From Blattamonas nauphoetae (lineage: Eukaryota; Preaxostyla; Oxymonadida), in NCBI GenBank assembly GCA_033064195.1, contig JARBJD010000343.1:1-64000 (forward strand): a DNA stretch of 64,000 nucleotides. The letters are read 5' to 3'. Every line of letters begins with the position of its first letter. Position 1 is the first letter of the stretch. Shown in pieces: positions 38,779 through 52,500 of this stretch. The notes beneath the pieces are model-generated. The model was not told where the DNA came from and did not search any database. It was given only the letters and a program-made list of their open reading frames with translations. The position numbers and the translations under genes are program-made.

Positions 38779-39939
38779 AATCAGAACCAGAACAACGACA
38801 TCATATGCCATATGTTTCGATCATTCTCACGGTCCATTTATTGCAACGATTATTAGATGATTGTTATCTCAATTGCATCCATTATCTTTCTTTGTTCCTT
38901 TAATTCATTCAGAGACTTAATCCTTCACATATTTATGAAGTTTTATTCCTTCTCGCAACAATCGCGATCCAAACAGTCAAACCACTGTTCTCGTTTTGAT
39001 CATTCTTCTAGAGACAGGATTTGGGTGAATAATGAGACTCAGTGCGTTTTTAAGCAAATGTATGTTCGGTACCGATTCATTAAGGGATGATCACACTCTC
39101 TCTCCGTTCATTCGTTTCTCTCTCATTTCTCAAAAATATTGGGTTGAAATCCCCGAAACAAAAATAAATCAACTGAGCGATCATGGAAGTGTGAATGACA
39201 TGTGAAGAGCACGAAATGTGTGATGGCCTGATATGACTTTTAAAGAATGTGATAAAGAGAACAAAGATGGACCGAACAGAAAAGTGAAACATATGCACAA
39301 ACAATGCATGGATAGATCGCTGGCGAAGATTGTTTGAACAACTACGACGAAAAGAAGATACCCAAAAGAAAGAAACATTGAATAAATGAAGACAAGGATA
39401 AGAGAAACTCAGTGTTCACACCAGCTTTCAAGCAGCGTGGAAAGAAGACAGCTTCTCTCCTCTCTGACGTGAAGAAGAGAAATTGGTGAATAAGAGTGTG
39501 AGCGGTGACGTGTTGGTGATTTCAGAGTGCTCATTTCGAATTGAAACTAATCATTCGGAATGTGGGTGAGAAGAAGTGCCGGCAAGGAGTCTGTTGTGTG
39601 ATATGGGGTCTGGATTTGAGTCGGGATGACGTGAGGGATGGAAGACAGACATCGAATGTGATTGTCGATGGAGGAGAGATGAGTCCATCCGTGATTCAAT
39701 TCGTTGTCTGATGTACTCGATTCCAGAGATGAATTACAGTGACATGATCAGACAGTTGCCTTGACACTAAATAACGTGATGGTATCGACGAGTGAGTATG
39801 GATGTGTCCAATCACCAGTCAGTTGTGACGTGATTTTATTGTTCGTGGAAATGGAGAGACGACTTAGTCAGGGCGGCTTTGACGATAACGCGTGGTCTTG
39901 ATGAGTGAAAATATGGGAGCACAGTCGAAGGAGAGAAGG
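38779..39939. other. Convergent intergenic sequence
   Basis: This stretch separates the EF-hand-like gene and the end of the giant surface gene. Several short frames, none supportable. No repeats noticed. Confidence 0.4.
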
Positions 39940-42900
39940 TTACTGTTGAAAATCGATGACCTGTTGATTGACTTTGGATGCTTCGTCGAGTTTTCGGAAG
40001 TGGTCAAGGAGGGTTGTGAGGGCCGGGCGTTCTGAGGGGTCGCCCGAGAGGCATTGCTCAATCAGCTCGCGTGTTGGGGTGTGTGGGATGCTCAACAGAT
40101 TCGGCCTTGTCCCCGCCACGATCTGGCGTTGTGCATTCTGAGCATCGTGCTCCGCAAACGGCACAACTCCAGTCTCGATTTCCCAAAGAACAAGGCCTAA
40201 GCTAAAAACCGCCGCTTTCATCCCATCCACGTTATCTTTCTTCGCAGACACTTCCGGTGCTGCCCATCGTGCATCATCTTGTGTTCCTTGAAGTTTTGAG
40301 ATGGTCGACTGATTGATTGTTGTGGGTGATGGTTCGATGAGCGTTGGATCTGAAAACGGAGACATCAGATCTTCCTGTTCCTTGAGCTTGACGTCGAGTA
40401 GATGCGGACGAGCTTGTGGAGGTGGAGGGAGTGACGCTGGAACACAGTCCATTTTGATGGACACTTTTCCATTCTCGTCAACGACAATGTTGTGCGGAGA
40501 GATGTGTCGAAGGAGGAGAGAGGTTGGATCCCGTTTCACCAGTCTGACAAGAAGATCGATCAGTTCCCGTTCGGTGCGAGTTGTGTTGACAGGACGCTGT
40601 GACTTTCCATGAAGTCGCTCGTACAGTGTGTCTCTGACTCGAACCACCTTTTGCTCGATCTTCTCCTCGCCGGTCCACACATCCGCTTGAACAACCAATC
40701 CTTCATTCCACTTGTTACTCTGTCCGGCAAGCGACAGCTTCGTATCATGCGCTCGAACGGTACTGTCGACAGGGTGTGTTGGGAGTTTGGACTGGTCGAC
40801 CGTGATTAGACTGGGCTGGACGTTGTTCAGCGTGCCCATTGAGAAGTCGTCGTCTTTCTGGACAATGTCGAAAGGTTGGACTTCATTCAGTTCTTGCTGC
40901 GATTTCTCTTTGGCGGCTTTCTGTTTGCGGCGACGACGAAGAAGCAAGAGCAGAATGAGAAGGAAGACGAAGAGCGCAATCAATCCTCCAATCACTGGAA
41001 GCAGCCATTTCATTGTTTGTGTTGCTTGCGATTTCCGAATGTCAGTGTCGCTTTTCTTCAGTTCGATCGAGGATGTGCGTTGGTTCATTCCAAACAGCAG
41101 ACGAGCATGCAGTTCCAAGGCGCGATTCAATTTGATCGACGACGATGCGAGTGTCAGTTCGATCTTCGTTTCGGAGAAGAGTGTGGTGGAGTCTTCAGAA
41201 AGAGGAAACCATGTTGCATTGCCTTCCACTCCCTTCTCTTTCTCAAACACTTCCAGGAACAGACCACACGGGATCAGTGTCTCTCCAACCAGAGTTAGTG
41301 CGAAGGATGTGAGCTTCGTGTCTGTTTTCACTTTCGACGAAGTGTTGGAGAATGTTGGGATGAAGAAAGGAGCGTTGGCATCAACAGCAGTTGAACTGAA
41401 CGAGCACTCCTCGCCAATCGACATCCACGCTGACGAACCAGTTGCTGATCCGTCTCCTCCATTCAGACTCCCCACTGTCAGAGTGCCAGACTCACAACGA
41501 ACGTTCTTTCGAACTGAGGATGTTGATGGAGAGATGGAGTTGTCGGAGAAGGTGGAAGAGTGCACAGAGAGCGAACTGTTGACGATGAAGACAGCGCCAG
41601 TGACGAGGGAGGAGAAGCGGCAAGTCTCAACCGAGGCAGATGAATTGGTAATGACGAGGAGGCCTGTGTCCCAAGAACAGATGGATTTAGATGGATCGTC
41701 GTTCGATGATGGTTCTTTCCCAGTGAAGTGGCACGAATCAATCAGGGCATCTTGTCCATCAATCAGTGAGAGAAGCGTCGAGCACGATGTGTTCTTCATT
41801 TCAATCCCTTTCAGAGTCATCGATTCTGATGTTTGGATCCGAAGAGCCGTTGAGGAGAAAGAAAGCGAGGAGAGAGTCAGACCACTCACATTCACTCTTC
41901 CTCCCGAAACAACAAGAAGTGATGGATTGATCGAGCGAGACGAAGAGACAACCACATTCTCAACAATCACTTCTCCATTCTCACAAACCACAATCCCTTC
42001 AGATGATTCCAGTGTCGATGAACTCACATCCAGTGTCAGAGCAGACAGCGAGAGTTCATCAGGATAGACAAACACGTTGTTCACAATCTGACCTTTCCCA
42101 ACCATCTCCAGTCTTCCATGCTGTTTGAATCCACAAATCAGCAGAGGATCTCCATTCATCAGCATTTTGGAATTCAGCGAGACAGATCCAACAATCTCCA
42201 CATTCCGTTCATTTGTCAATTTCACTCCATCCGAAATCGTTCGGCAGGGAAGTTCCAACGATCCACACAGAGGATGGTCTTCGCTCTTTTCCGTTGTCGA
42301 CACCAGAATCTTCCCAGCAGAGCGAGGATGGAACTCGTACAAAAGAGAATACGGGTTGAACGAGGAATCGTGAGACCAGCTTGCTGCCTCAACCATCACT
42401 CCACTCCAAACACTCGTCTTGTTGAATGATCCTTCCCAGTTCGATCCAACCAATGTTTGTGTGTTTCTTCCTTTCAGTTCAATCCATCGTTGTTCTCCAT
42501 CTCCACTGCACTCCTCGAACGAGCAGTCTCTCACACTCATTTCAACTGACTCCCCCAATTCTCCCCACAACACACTTCCCTTCTTCATGTTTCCCACAAT
42601 TCTCTCAAACACGCTGGATGACAGTTCCACACTTCCTTTCGAGTCGATCAGTGCACAGTCTGTCATTTCCAGATCAGTCGCTGACATTCCAGTCACACGA
42701 AGGCTTCCTCCCTCAATTGAGATTACACTCTGAGTGATCGGAATCGACGATGTGATCGAACAGGAGGTGAAGGAGAGAGTTCCACACGAAGAGACGAAGA
42801 GAGGGTTCGAAGGAGCTGTGGTTGGGAAGGAGATGATCAGAGAGTCGATGGAGAGCGATGAAGCGATGTCGTTGTGGATCTCGTTCACAAATTGACCATC

Positions 42901-45900
42901 TGGCGTGAAGAGGAGAGTCGATTTCTTCGTCGATCCACAAATCGTGATGTCTCCTTCCAACGAAACAACAATGTCCATCGAGATCGACTCCATCACTCGA
43001 ATCTTCTCCAAACCTGCTCCAATCAGACGATTCACTCCCAACTCCATCGACGAGCAGAAAAGAAGGAAATGCCCACATTTCGTGAAGGTCTTTCCATTCG
43101 AATCCACTTCAACGGCTTCCGAAATCTCAATCAGATAAACAAGAAGAGAGCAATGAACCCCACTCACTCCATCATCTCCCCAAAGTGATTCCGCATTCGT
43201 CTCTTTCGTGAAGCTCCCTTCCCAATCACTCGCGTCAATCAGAACATCCAATCTGCTTCCCATCACAAACACATCTGTCGCTTTCTTCGATTCTTCCACT
43301 TCTTCATTCCATTCTGTCTTTGCTTCTTTCTTTGTCCGCTCGATCCCAATGTTTGTCATCGAATACGAGAATGTGTTCGTCGAGCTGTTTCGAAGTTCCA
43401 TCCAGATTGCAGTGAGCAATCCCTTCGCATTTGCAGTTCGAGAAAGTCGTGTTGTCAATTCTGAACTCCGACGACTCACTCACAACTCCCACAATCACTC
43501 CTCCTTTCGAGTCTGAACTCACGATGTCTGTGAACACTGAACCATTCACAACCAAACTCCCTCCATCTTCCACTTTCACAACACATCCATCAATCGTTCC
43601 CTCTTTCAACGAGATTGTGCATCCCTCCATCTTCAGCTGTCCTATTGCGACGGAGAAGAGATTCACATGTTTCAGAGATGAGATCTCAATCACAAGAGTG
43701 TTCAGTGTGACAGACGAACTGACTGCGAAGAATCCCGACGAGACCAGCTCAGTCGGAGAATCTGAAATGATGAGCTTTCTGTCATCTCCTTCGATTGTGA
43801 GAGCAGAACTGAATGATTGCGATGTGCTTTGGGTGAGATCTGAATCGAGTTGGATCGTTGGAGAGACAGCGGACGAGAGACGAGCAATCATCTTCGAGAG
43901 AGAGGCGCAGGGATAGGCTGTGAATCCACACACTGACATGTCGCTCGAGGTATTCGAGAGATGACCAGCTGAGCCCAAGTCGGCAAAGAACAGATAGAGA
44001 GGCACATTTGGAGAATGACTTCCTTCTTTCCCAACAAATGAACGAGTGGTTGTGCTATCTTTGTTCCACGCCAATGAAAGAGCGTTCGTTAGGAATGATT
44101 TGGTGAAGGTTGGTCGAGACAGGAAGAGGAAGTCTGAATCTGCTGATGGAGAGGAGCAAGTTGTGATTGTGGTTGACCCTTTGATGGAGAGCGAGGAGTC
44201 GTCGGAGAGCGAGAGTGAGATCACTCCTGACGACACTTGACCACTCGACCAGCAAGATTTGAAGGAGATTGAGTCAAGCGAGACACACTGGTCAGAACCA
44301 ACACTCCCAAACAGAATCGAAGGTGATGACGTCGATTTGAATGCGGAGAACGAGCACAATCTCACTGACAATGAACCAGAATCAGAAATGGAGAACAGTG
44401 GAGTCGATCTGGCTTCCTCTTTCGGAAAAAATGAAAGAGATGACAGTTCGATGGGACCAGCTGAAACAACGAAAGAGAAGGCAGAGGCGATGGTCAAGGT
44501 GGGAGGTGTGGAGAGTGTCGATGTGATGACAGATCCAGTCGAACGGGCGGCGATGGAATCGGCAAGTGTGAGGGAGGAGTCGATCGAGATTGTCTGGTTC
44601 GTCTCGTTCAGATTCTGATGTGTCGTGGAGAGCGAAAGGCAGGGAAGTTGGAAGAGTCCACAGTTCGCGTGATCCTCTCCAGTCGTTCCTTCAACATGCT
44701 TGTCTCCACTCCTGTGAGGATACCAGACGAACAGGAGAGATTCAACTGCTTTGTCTCCATCCTTTCCCATCAGTCCATTCTTCTGTTCCTTTTCAAAGGT
44801 ACCATCAAGTGGAAGGTCTGGCCTCAATGACAGAAATCCCGTAGTTTTGATGAGTGTGCTCAGATCAGGAGCTGTCACGAACAAGTCTGTTCCGAGTGTG
44901 GCTGTGTTTGTGTCATCACCAGTTCCAAACTCGACAGCGGTGAACGAGATGGTGCCAGCGAAGAGAGAGGCAACTTCGATCAACACGGCGCCTCCATTTC
45001 CAGACGACGAGCATTTCGAGAAGTGCACATCAGCCAACTCAACCACTCCACTTCCCGAAACACACACTTTCAGTCCTCCACCATCTTCTTTCGATGAGCA
45101 GCTGACGAACGATGTCTTCGAGTTTGATGTCGATTTCCCAATTCTCAGAGATTTCCCTTCCCCAATCGTCACATCAACAACATGCGAAGAGTCTTCAGAG
45201 TGAGCGGAATCGAGCAGACAGGTGAAAGTGCATCCACAAAGAGACAAGTCGCCAGATCCACGAAGGAGTGACGATGCGAGAGCGATGTTGGACAGCGAAC
45301 AATCAACAAGCTCCACTGATCCAGATGAGGAAATTAGAGAATCGGAAGAAGCATCTTCGAAGTCACAGCTGTGTGATTTGAGCAGAAGAGTTCCTTCAGA
45401 AGCGACAAAGATGAATGCGTCCTTGTTTGAGAACAGGAGAGCAGGAAGATCACAAGAGTCGAGAGTGGCCGAGCCAGCTGCGATCGAGATGATGGGAGAG
45501 GAGAGTGTCGCCTGGTTCTCGTTCGAGAAGAACGACACTGATGTGATCGAGAGCGTTCCACTGCTCGAGATGGTTGATGATGATGACGACGAGAGCGATG
45601 GGAGGACGATGCTGAGGGAGTCGAGAAAGAGAAGACCATCCCCAAGTGTCATCAGACGAGTTCCATCTTGAGATCTCAACTTCGTTTCGCCCTTCTTCCC
45701 ATCTTCTCCACGAACTCCGATCCTCATTTCTCCAACAGCGATCGTCTCTTCTGAATGTTCCCCTTCTCCAACAATCACTGAAATCATGTCTTCTGTTCCT
45801 TCTGTCGCTCGGCACAGTGTCGCTGCATGGCGGAGTGTCTCGCATTTCCTGTCGGGATGCCCACACATCACCGAATCCTCTCCCTCCTTCTCTCCTCCAA

Positions 45901-48900
45901 CCTCTCCCTTCGACACTCGTAGCGTTGCAAACCCAATCCCATCTTTCTGAATTGTCGATGGGAGCAGATGAGGAAAGGCAGAGAGAAATCCACATTCGGT
46001 GATGGTGGCTTGGGCTGGATTTGTTGCATAGATTCCAGTGAGTTGCACAACTCCCTTCTTGTTCGTCGCAAAATCGGGAACGACATAGCACTTCGATATC
46101 TCGACAGTTTGTGACGATGATCCAGCCACCCTGAGTACAAAGGTGGTTTCTGCATTCGAATCACAGCAGCCAATGAAGGAGCAGTTGACAATTCTTGTGG
46201 TGGAGACGTCGGTCATGTGGATGGTTCCTTGTCCAACACCGACACAGCTGTCGAAGACACAGTTCGTGACTTCGTTTGAGAAGTCACTGTGGGCGAGATG
46301 AATGGCATGCGCTGCGTACGAAGCCGAACAATCTTCGAACTGGCAGAAATCAGTTTGACTTTGAGATCGTTGAAATGTGATCGCTCCGCCGTGAGCAAAA
46401 ACACTGTCATCTGACAGGTGACACGTCTTGAAGTACGATTTCCTGATTGTTGCGTCGGAAATGTACCAGCCAGAAACAGCGGCTCCCTGCGTCCTATAGC
46501 CAGATGCGAATTGATTCTCGAAGCGACAGGAGGTGATGGAGAGACGAGCGAGGGAACGAACTTGGATCGAAGCACCTGAACTATATGAACACGAACAGTC
46601 TGAAAAGTTGGATGAAACGATGATGACTGTTCCAGCGTTGTCAGATGGACCACTGAAGACAAGTGATCCTCCTCGAGTGTGGACTCGATTGGGTTCCGCA
46701 CCTGGGTTGGCTGGGTCGTCGTGCTCGACATAGTCTTCGTCCAGTGTGTTGCATTCCGTGAACTCGCTTTCTGAGATCGAGACAGTGCTCGCCGATGACA
46801 TTCTTCCTTCCACCACAACGCCACTCCCCACACGACGCGTCAGGGAAGAGAAGGTCGATTTCGAGATCACGAGAGAGAAGTCTGAGCCAGAAGTGGCTGA
46901 GATCAGCCCGACTGACGATGTCATCCATTGGAGAGTGAGCGAGGTCAGAGTGGTTCTTCCTCCTTTCACCTCGAAAAGTGGTTTGGACAGTTCGGCTTCG
47001 CCCAGAGAACTCCCATCAATCACACTGTCTGTCACTTTCAGCTCGCCATCTCCACTCAACACGAACAGACTCGATTCAGTGTGAGGAGAGAAGTCGACAG
47101 AGGAGATGTCGAGGCTTCCAGTGGAGATGGAGAAGAGAACGGCAGACGACCCTTCGTCAGAAATCGTCGCTTTGATTTCTGGTTGTGATTTCATCACAAG
47201 CTTCCTCTGTCCAACCACAACTCCAGAATCAGAGTGAGAGTCGCTCGCGAGCAGGAAAGTGCCCTCAAACTTGCTCGATGTGCGCTCGTTGATTGTCTCA
47301 GACATTGTCCGACATCCTTTCTCCCTCATCCAGCAGAACTCCTCGTCCAATCCTTCCCCAGCATCAATCACAATGTCTGGTGTCTGCCTGATCGTGTCAA
47401 TCGCTGTGCCTTTCCAAGAGATCGCGAACGGATTCGATGTGGACCAAATCTCTGTGACTGCGGACTGTTTCATTTCCTGGAAAATGCCGATTGAGAGATC
47501 CGCGACGATATCCTTGTCCATTGCTTCGAACCAGCAATCAGATACGACAGGATTGTCATCCGGTGTTACTGTATACCACTCTGGGAGAGGGCGAACGTTG
47601 TCGGTTGCGTTTGCGATGATCAGTGTGGTGCCAATTGATGATGAGGGATTTGGATGGCATTCAACGAACCTCATTCCTGTCACTATCGTCTGTCCACAGA
47701 TATATTGGAAGGCGGCAACACCAGATGTGTAGTTGAATATCTCACAAAAATAACAGTCTGATGCTGAGACTTGTCCATTTCCTCCTTGTACTTTGAATGC
47801 GGCCTGCATGTCAGACGTTACAGTGAGATTGATAAATCGACAGTTGTGGATGGATCCACCTCCGATATCATAAACACATAACGCAACACGAAATTTGCCT
47901 AGCATGTGAGTGAAATTGTTGTTTTCAATAAGAAAAGTGCCTATGACTTGTATGTAGCGAACGCCTGTAAGGTGGACAGCACTGTAACTAGTTGCTGACC
48001 CACATTTGTCAATATGGGATCCTGTGATTTTAAAAACCTCTGAAATATCGGCTGCGCTCGAATAATATCCATAAACAGCTGTTCCATACAGTGCTTGGCA
48101 TTGCGAGAAGGTGCATCCTTCGATGGTGAGTGACTCTTTGTTGGAGTGATAGATCGCTCCACCGTCTTCTCCGGTTGAGGCAGAACATGAAGTGAATGTG
48201 CACTTTTTGAAGGTTACATCGTTTTCAGTTGAGATTTTGCGAGAATAGAAAGATTTGTTCTCGATTGGGGCAACGTTGACATAAACTGGCGTGAATGTTC
48301 GAATGTTGTCCACAAATGTGCAATTGAGCGAAGTGAGCTGATGGTGGTCATTTGTGTCGCGCATCAGAAGACCGTACAGACCATTCTCACTCTTCGAGAT
48401 TGAGCTTCCAACAATCAAGCTTTGTTGTCCTTCCTTCTTTCTGAATTCCACACTCTCCCCATCTGAAGGTTGGGAGATGTTCTGGAAGGAACAATGGATG
48501 ATTGAAAGGACTTCAAAATGTGACCCAAAAAGTGAATTTCGAGTTGTCACGCAACTATCACTGATCGACATCTCGGAAATCATGCATTCGCGAGGAAATG
48601 GAGAGGAGGCTATCAAACTCGAGTGGAACTGGTTGTTTGGAACTCTCAGTTCGATTGAAGTCAGCTGCAAGATTCCAGAAACTGAGAAGACTGGTGATTC
48701 GGTTGAGATGTCACAAAGAGTTCCTTTCAGAGAAAATACGGATTGTTCGTCAGCCGAACATATCCTGTTTTGAACTGATATCATTCTCCCGAACAACAAC
48801 GAAAAAGTTGAGTTGATAAGATTTATCATTGGCATTGTTCTCGATACTAATGCATCATCTGTGAGAATTGAGGAATGATTGTGCGCAATGAGGTGGATAA

Positions 48901-49081
48901 TCTGAGATTGAGCCACAAAATTAGATGAAGCAAGAGTCTGGTTCGACAAGAGATGAAGTGTCACTGGTCGGCTTGTTGAGTCGTCGTCCTGATGTGAATT
49001 GGACAAAAATGACTGGAGTGTGGATAGACACGGGAGTTGATATGGATGGGCCAGGAATGAAATGAAAATTAAGAACGACAT
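39940..49081 (-). CDS. Giant parallel-beta-helix surface protein with TM and pseudokinase tail
   Basis: Starts at the ATG complementary to 49079-49081 with a signal-peptide-like segment (MSFLIFISFLAHPYQLPC). About 2,700 residues of extracellular, Ser/Thr/Cys-rich sequence follow, with recurring GGAI, CSFxxC and NCSF-type motifs typical of right-handed beta-helix (Pmp-like) repeats. One membrane segment (LLPVIGGLIALFVFLLILLL, about 40950-41010) is followed by a basic stop-transfer (RRRRKQK). The cytoplasmic part is kinase-like: LLRHISPHNIVVDENGKV sits where HRDLKPxN belongs, an APE motif is present (WAAPEVS), then SLGLVLWEIETGVVPF and a typical C-lobe. The HRD aspartate and a DFG motif are missing, so it is probably a pseudokinase. 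The frame shifts once at 43407-43408 (an extra T on + against the copy at about 1600). Otherwise it is open. Likely an adhesin or receptor. Confidence 0.85.
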
Positions 49082-49282
49082 TAAAGTTTTGAGTGAGCGA
49101 TCAAACCCTTACTTCAAGAAGGGACCCCGCTTACAAATGTTCCAAAAAGGATATCAAAAGCATCAAAAAGTCGCGTATAAAGACATTTGAATCCAAATGT
49201 CCTACATAAACTCAAGATCAATCAACGACTGCCCTTCAGACGCTGCAGTCTGTTTTCCCAAGCTTCGCAGTTTCTCACGTCC

Positions 49283-51448
49283 TTATGATCTTCCAACCGC
49301 AGCAAGTTTGTACTGTGCTATCGCATCAGACTCCAAAAAGAGGCGTGTGTGATTGAATAGGAGTGAGAGATTGTTGTCTGGCAGTGATTTCCAAGTTCTG
49401 AAATCTCTCGCGATTTCTCTTCTTTCTATCTCCTCCAGTCTTCTCTTCACTGCTTCGTGTTGAACGCAGAATTGGCGAATAACCGATTTTTTGTCTGCTG
49501 TCCACGTGAAATAGAAGTGATTCAGGAGGATTGGAACTCGGAACGACATCATCATCCAGATCTTCCAGTCGTTGATCGCAGTAGCTCGAATATTTTTGTC
49601 TCCAGAAACTGAAAATTGACGCATAATTCGCTCGAATTCTGTGGGAAGGGAAGTAATCAAGAACTGGACTTCTTCTTGCTGATTCAGATTGTCTGGAACT
49701 TGATACATCTCACCTAACAACGGAATGGATTCAGTTGCGGTCCATCGTTCAACAGCAAGCAGAGCACGAAGCGAGTCGTCTCTCGCGAATTCTTCAATGA
49801 GAATCAGCGTAAGTTCGTCGAACTTGCGACCGAGAAGCGCCCTCGCAACGATCAACGTGGGGACATCCGATAAATTTGGATTGCCAGCCAACTGAACATG
49901 AATATCACCCAGGACGTGGAAAATCTTTTCGTGTTCCTCTTCGGGGGCGAGAGATGCAGGTTGGGTTGGGGTGATTTGTCGTTTCGATCGGCAGTGTAAG
50001 CAGCGGAATGCATCGTTGAGGCTGCACTTGATCATCAGATGGATGACGATGGACAATCCAAGCAGCACCGAGACCAATATAATGCGAGCATGGTGGACAA
50101 AAGATTGGACTTGTTCGATGCCTGCGATTTCTTCCGTAAGGAGTTTTATAAGATGGTCGGGATCACCATGTATCAGGTGCTCTCGTCCGCAATCAGCGAA
50201 AAACGCAATTTGGTTGGGAAGATACTCTGTGTAAGTTGCGAGAACTGTGGAATTGTGGTTTCGATTGGTGGGGGCTGAATTGATTGTATGAAGTATCAAA
50301 GAAGTTGATGTGGAATTTTTGACAGGATTAAAGAGAAGTACGAGCACAAACACTCCAACATACACAATTGAACCAAAGATAAAGATGACAAAGTTGTGGC
50401 CACAGCTCAAAATGATTTGAGAATATCTCCGAGACCAATAGTAATATTTTTTTGAGGAAGGGCAACAACCGGTCACGTTGCATGTAAATAAGCGTCCCCC
50501 ACAGAGTACAGCGATGATAAACGAGAAGTGGATGATGGCAAAGACGAGGTATGTTACGGTGGTGACAGATATGTATTTCCAATTTATGCCAACAAGATGC
50601 GGGGCGTCGCTCAAATTCTCCTTGAAGAACGAGCCATAGATGTTCCCGAGAAGATTTGCAACTCCATTAAACATGTGGGCCATCAAAACAAACTAATCAT
50701 CGAAAAAGAGAGATAATCAAGAGGGAAAGCCAAACAATGATAAGCCATGTTCCGTCAAGCCAGAAGACCATCACGAGGAGATTCAGCACAACTGGAACGA
50801 TGAGCAGAAAAACATCGAATGTCAGATCGGCCATGAAGCCATTGCTTTGAGGACTAAACTCTGAGAGGTGAAAGAGACGTTGCATGTCTTCGTAGGAGCG
50901 TTTGTCTGTGGGTGACGTATAGGTGCGAACGAAGAGGGAGATGATAATGTTGTGGTTGGATTGATCAGTTAGTTTTGCTGAGAGTGTGAGGAAGAATAGA
51001 AATATGGACAGCACGCTGAAGACTTCCACGGAGTAGACGGTCGGAACAGCTACCGAGGAGGTAAATCTGAAGCAGAATGGGTTGGATGATAAATAACGGA
51101 TAAAAAGAGGTAGTATCAAAAATTTGATAAAATAGGAGAAAAGAAGGTAGAGAAGAAAAGAAAAAAAGGTCGAGGAAGGTGAAGGACATACAGTCCAAAC
51201 AGTATAAAGACAAGACCATTCAAAAGAACAATTCCTGCGCTTACAAAAGGGATCCAGCTGGTAGGTGTCACGAGAACATATGCTTGTGCGTGGAGTGCGC
51301 TCGATATCATCATGATAATGCCACATATCAAAATCAGGCCGCCACAAATTACGAGAAAGATGCTTCTTTTGTAAGGGCGTTGTCCACATAGAAATCGATC
51401 GCAGCAAGCAGAAAGTTCAGACTTTTTTGTGGATCGACCTCCCTCCAT
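49283..51448 (-). CDS. Multi-pass membrane protein, three exons, possible RGS-like tail
   Basis: Exons are 51192-51448, 50736-51066 and 49283-50692. The introns are 125 nt (GTATGT...TGCTTCAG, phase 2) and 43 nt (GTTTGG...GATTAG, phase 0). The 665-aa product has about eight hydrophobic spans (for example FLVICGGLILICGIIMM, FLLIVPVVLNLLVMVFWL, FVIFIFGSIVYVGVFVLVLL, RIILVSVLLGLSIVIHLMI). A cysteine-rich N-terminus and a mostly hydrophilic ~250-residue C-terminal tail complete it. The tail is helical and ends with LSLLFNHTRLFLESDAIAQY, vaguely like the last helices of RGS domains. A 7TM-plus-RGS receptor is therefore a speculative possibility. The family is not recognised. Hydrophobic segments run smoothly across the second intron, which supports the splice. 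Confidence 0.6.
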
Positions 51449-52500
51449 CAGGACTCACACACAAGTAAGTTGTGTGATGAGGAGACAAAATTATGAAGGT
51501 CCGATCAAGAAAATGATTTGGCAAAATGCACTTCTTTGATCGCATTTATCACAAAATTGATATAGCTGTGTGACAGGCGTTTTTTCGATGTCAAAATGTC
51601 AAGAAAACACCTCAATGGGGCAGATCACAGCCTGAACTGCCAAAGCTCTTATTTCGCACTCTGGCTGTTTGAAAACATGTTACCATCACCTTTCACTCCA
51701 ATTTGAGAATCATTTGTATCAGAGACATGTCAGGTGGCGAAAGAGAATCAATTGAAAAATTCATTGTAGTGAAAATGAAATGGTCGAACTGAACTTCAGA
51801 GTCGGTATAAGAATGGTTAAAGAAGAATGAAAAAGAACGTTTGTCGATAGAAAACTCAGAGAAGAAGCCAAAAAACTGATTGACGGAGGAGTGGTTGAAG
51901 AGCCGGATCAAGACAACCGTTACAGGTGATTCCGTCTGGGTTACCCAGAATTATCGCTCTGAGATGATTTACGAGATCAATCCGTTTCACCGATCGGTTT
52001 TGATAGATCTACAAACACACGAGAGGGCAGAAGGGATGATTTGGTCTCTAATCAAGATGAATAAGAGAAAGAATAAGAGATACTGTTGAAGAAGCATCAA
52101 TTTGACATGAAAAACTCTGTTTTCATTCAGATTGTGATTTGAAGGAAGGATCGTGAGATTCGGTTGGAAGTGAAACACCAGGCTAAACAACTGGAGATGA
52201 GTGAAATATAAGTGTTTAAATATCATACACTTATGATGTGAAGTTGTCCTGTCCTCCTCGCTTTCTGTCCGTCCTCCACTTTTTCTTGTCCGATTTTGAA
52301 ACTGAGAGAAATCAGCAATTATTTTATGTTAACAGTGAAAATCTTGCATTTTAGGACCGATTTTGACATTTTTTGCACAAAAAACACGAAAATCAACGAA
52401 CTTGATCCAACAAATCATATTAAGGGTTGATCACGAACCTAATCATCTCGAGTAGTTTTGTTTCTGATGAATTAGTACGAAAGACAGAAAACGAAAGAAG
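51449..52500. other. Gene-poor stretch with short repeats
   Basis: Near 51487 an ATGAAGGTCCGATCAAGA motif recurs from 21832. Near 52245-52290 there is a GTCCT-rich tract. No supported gene. Confidence 0.4.
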
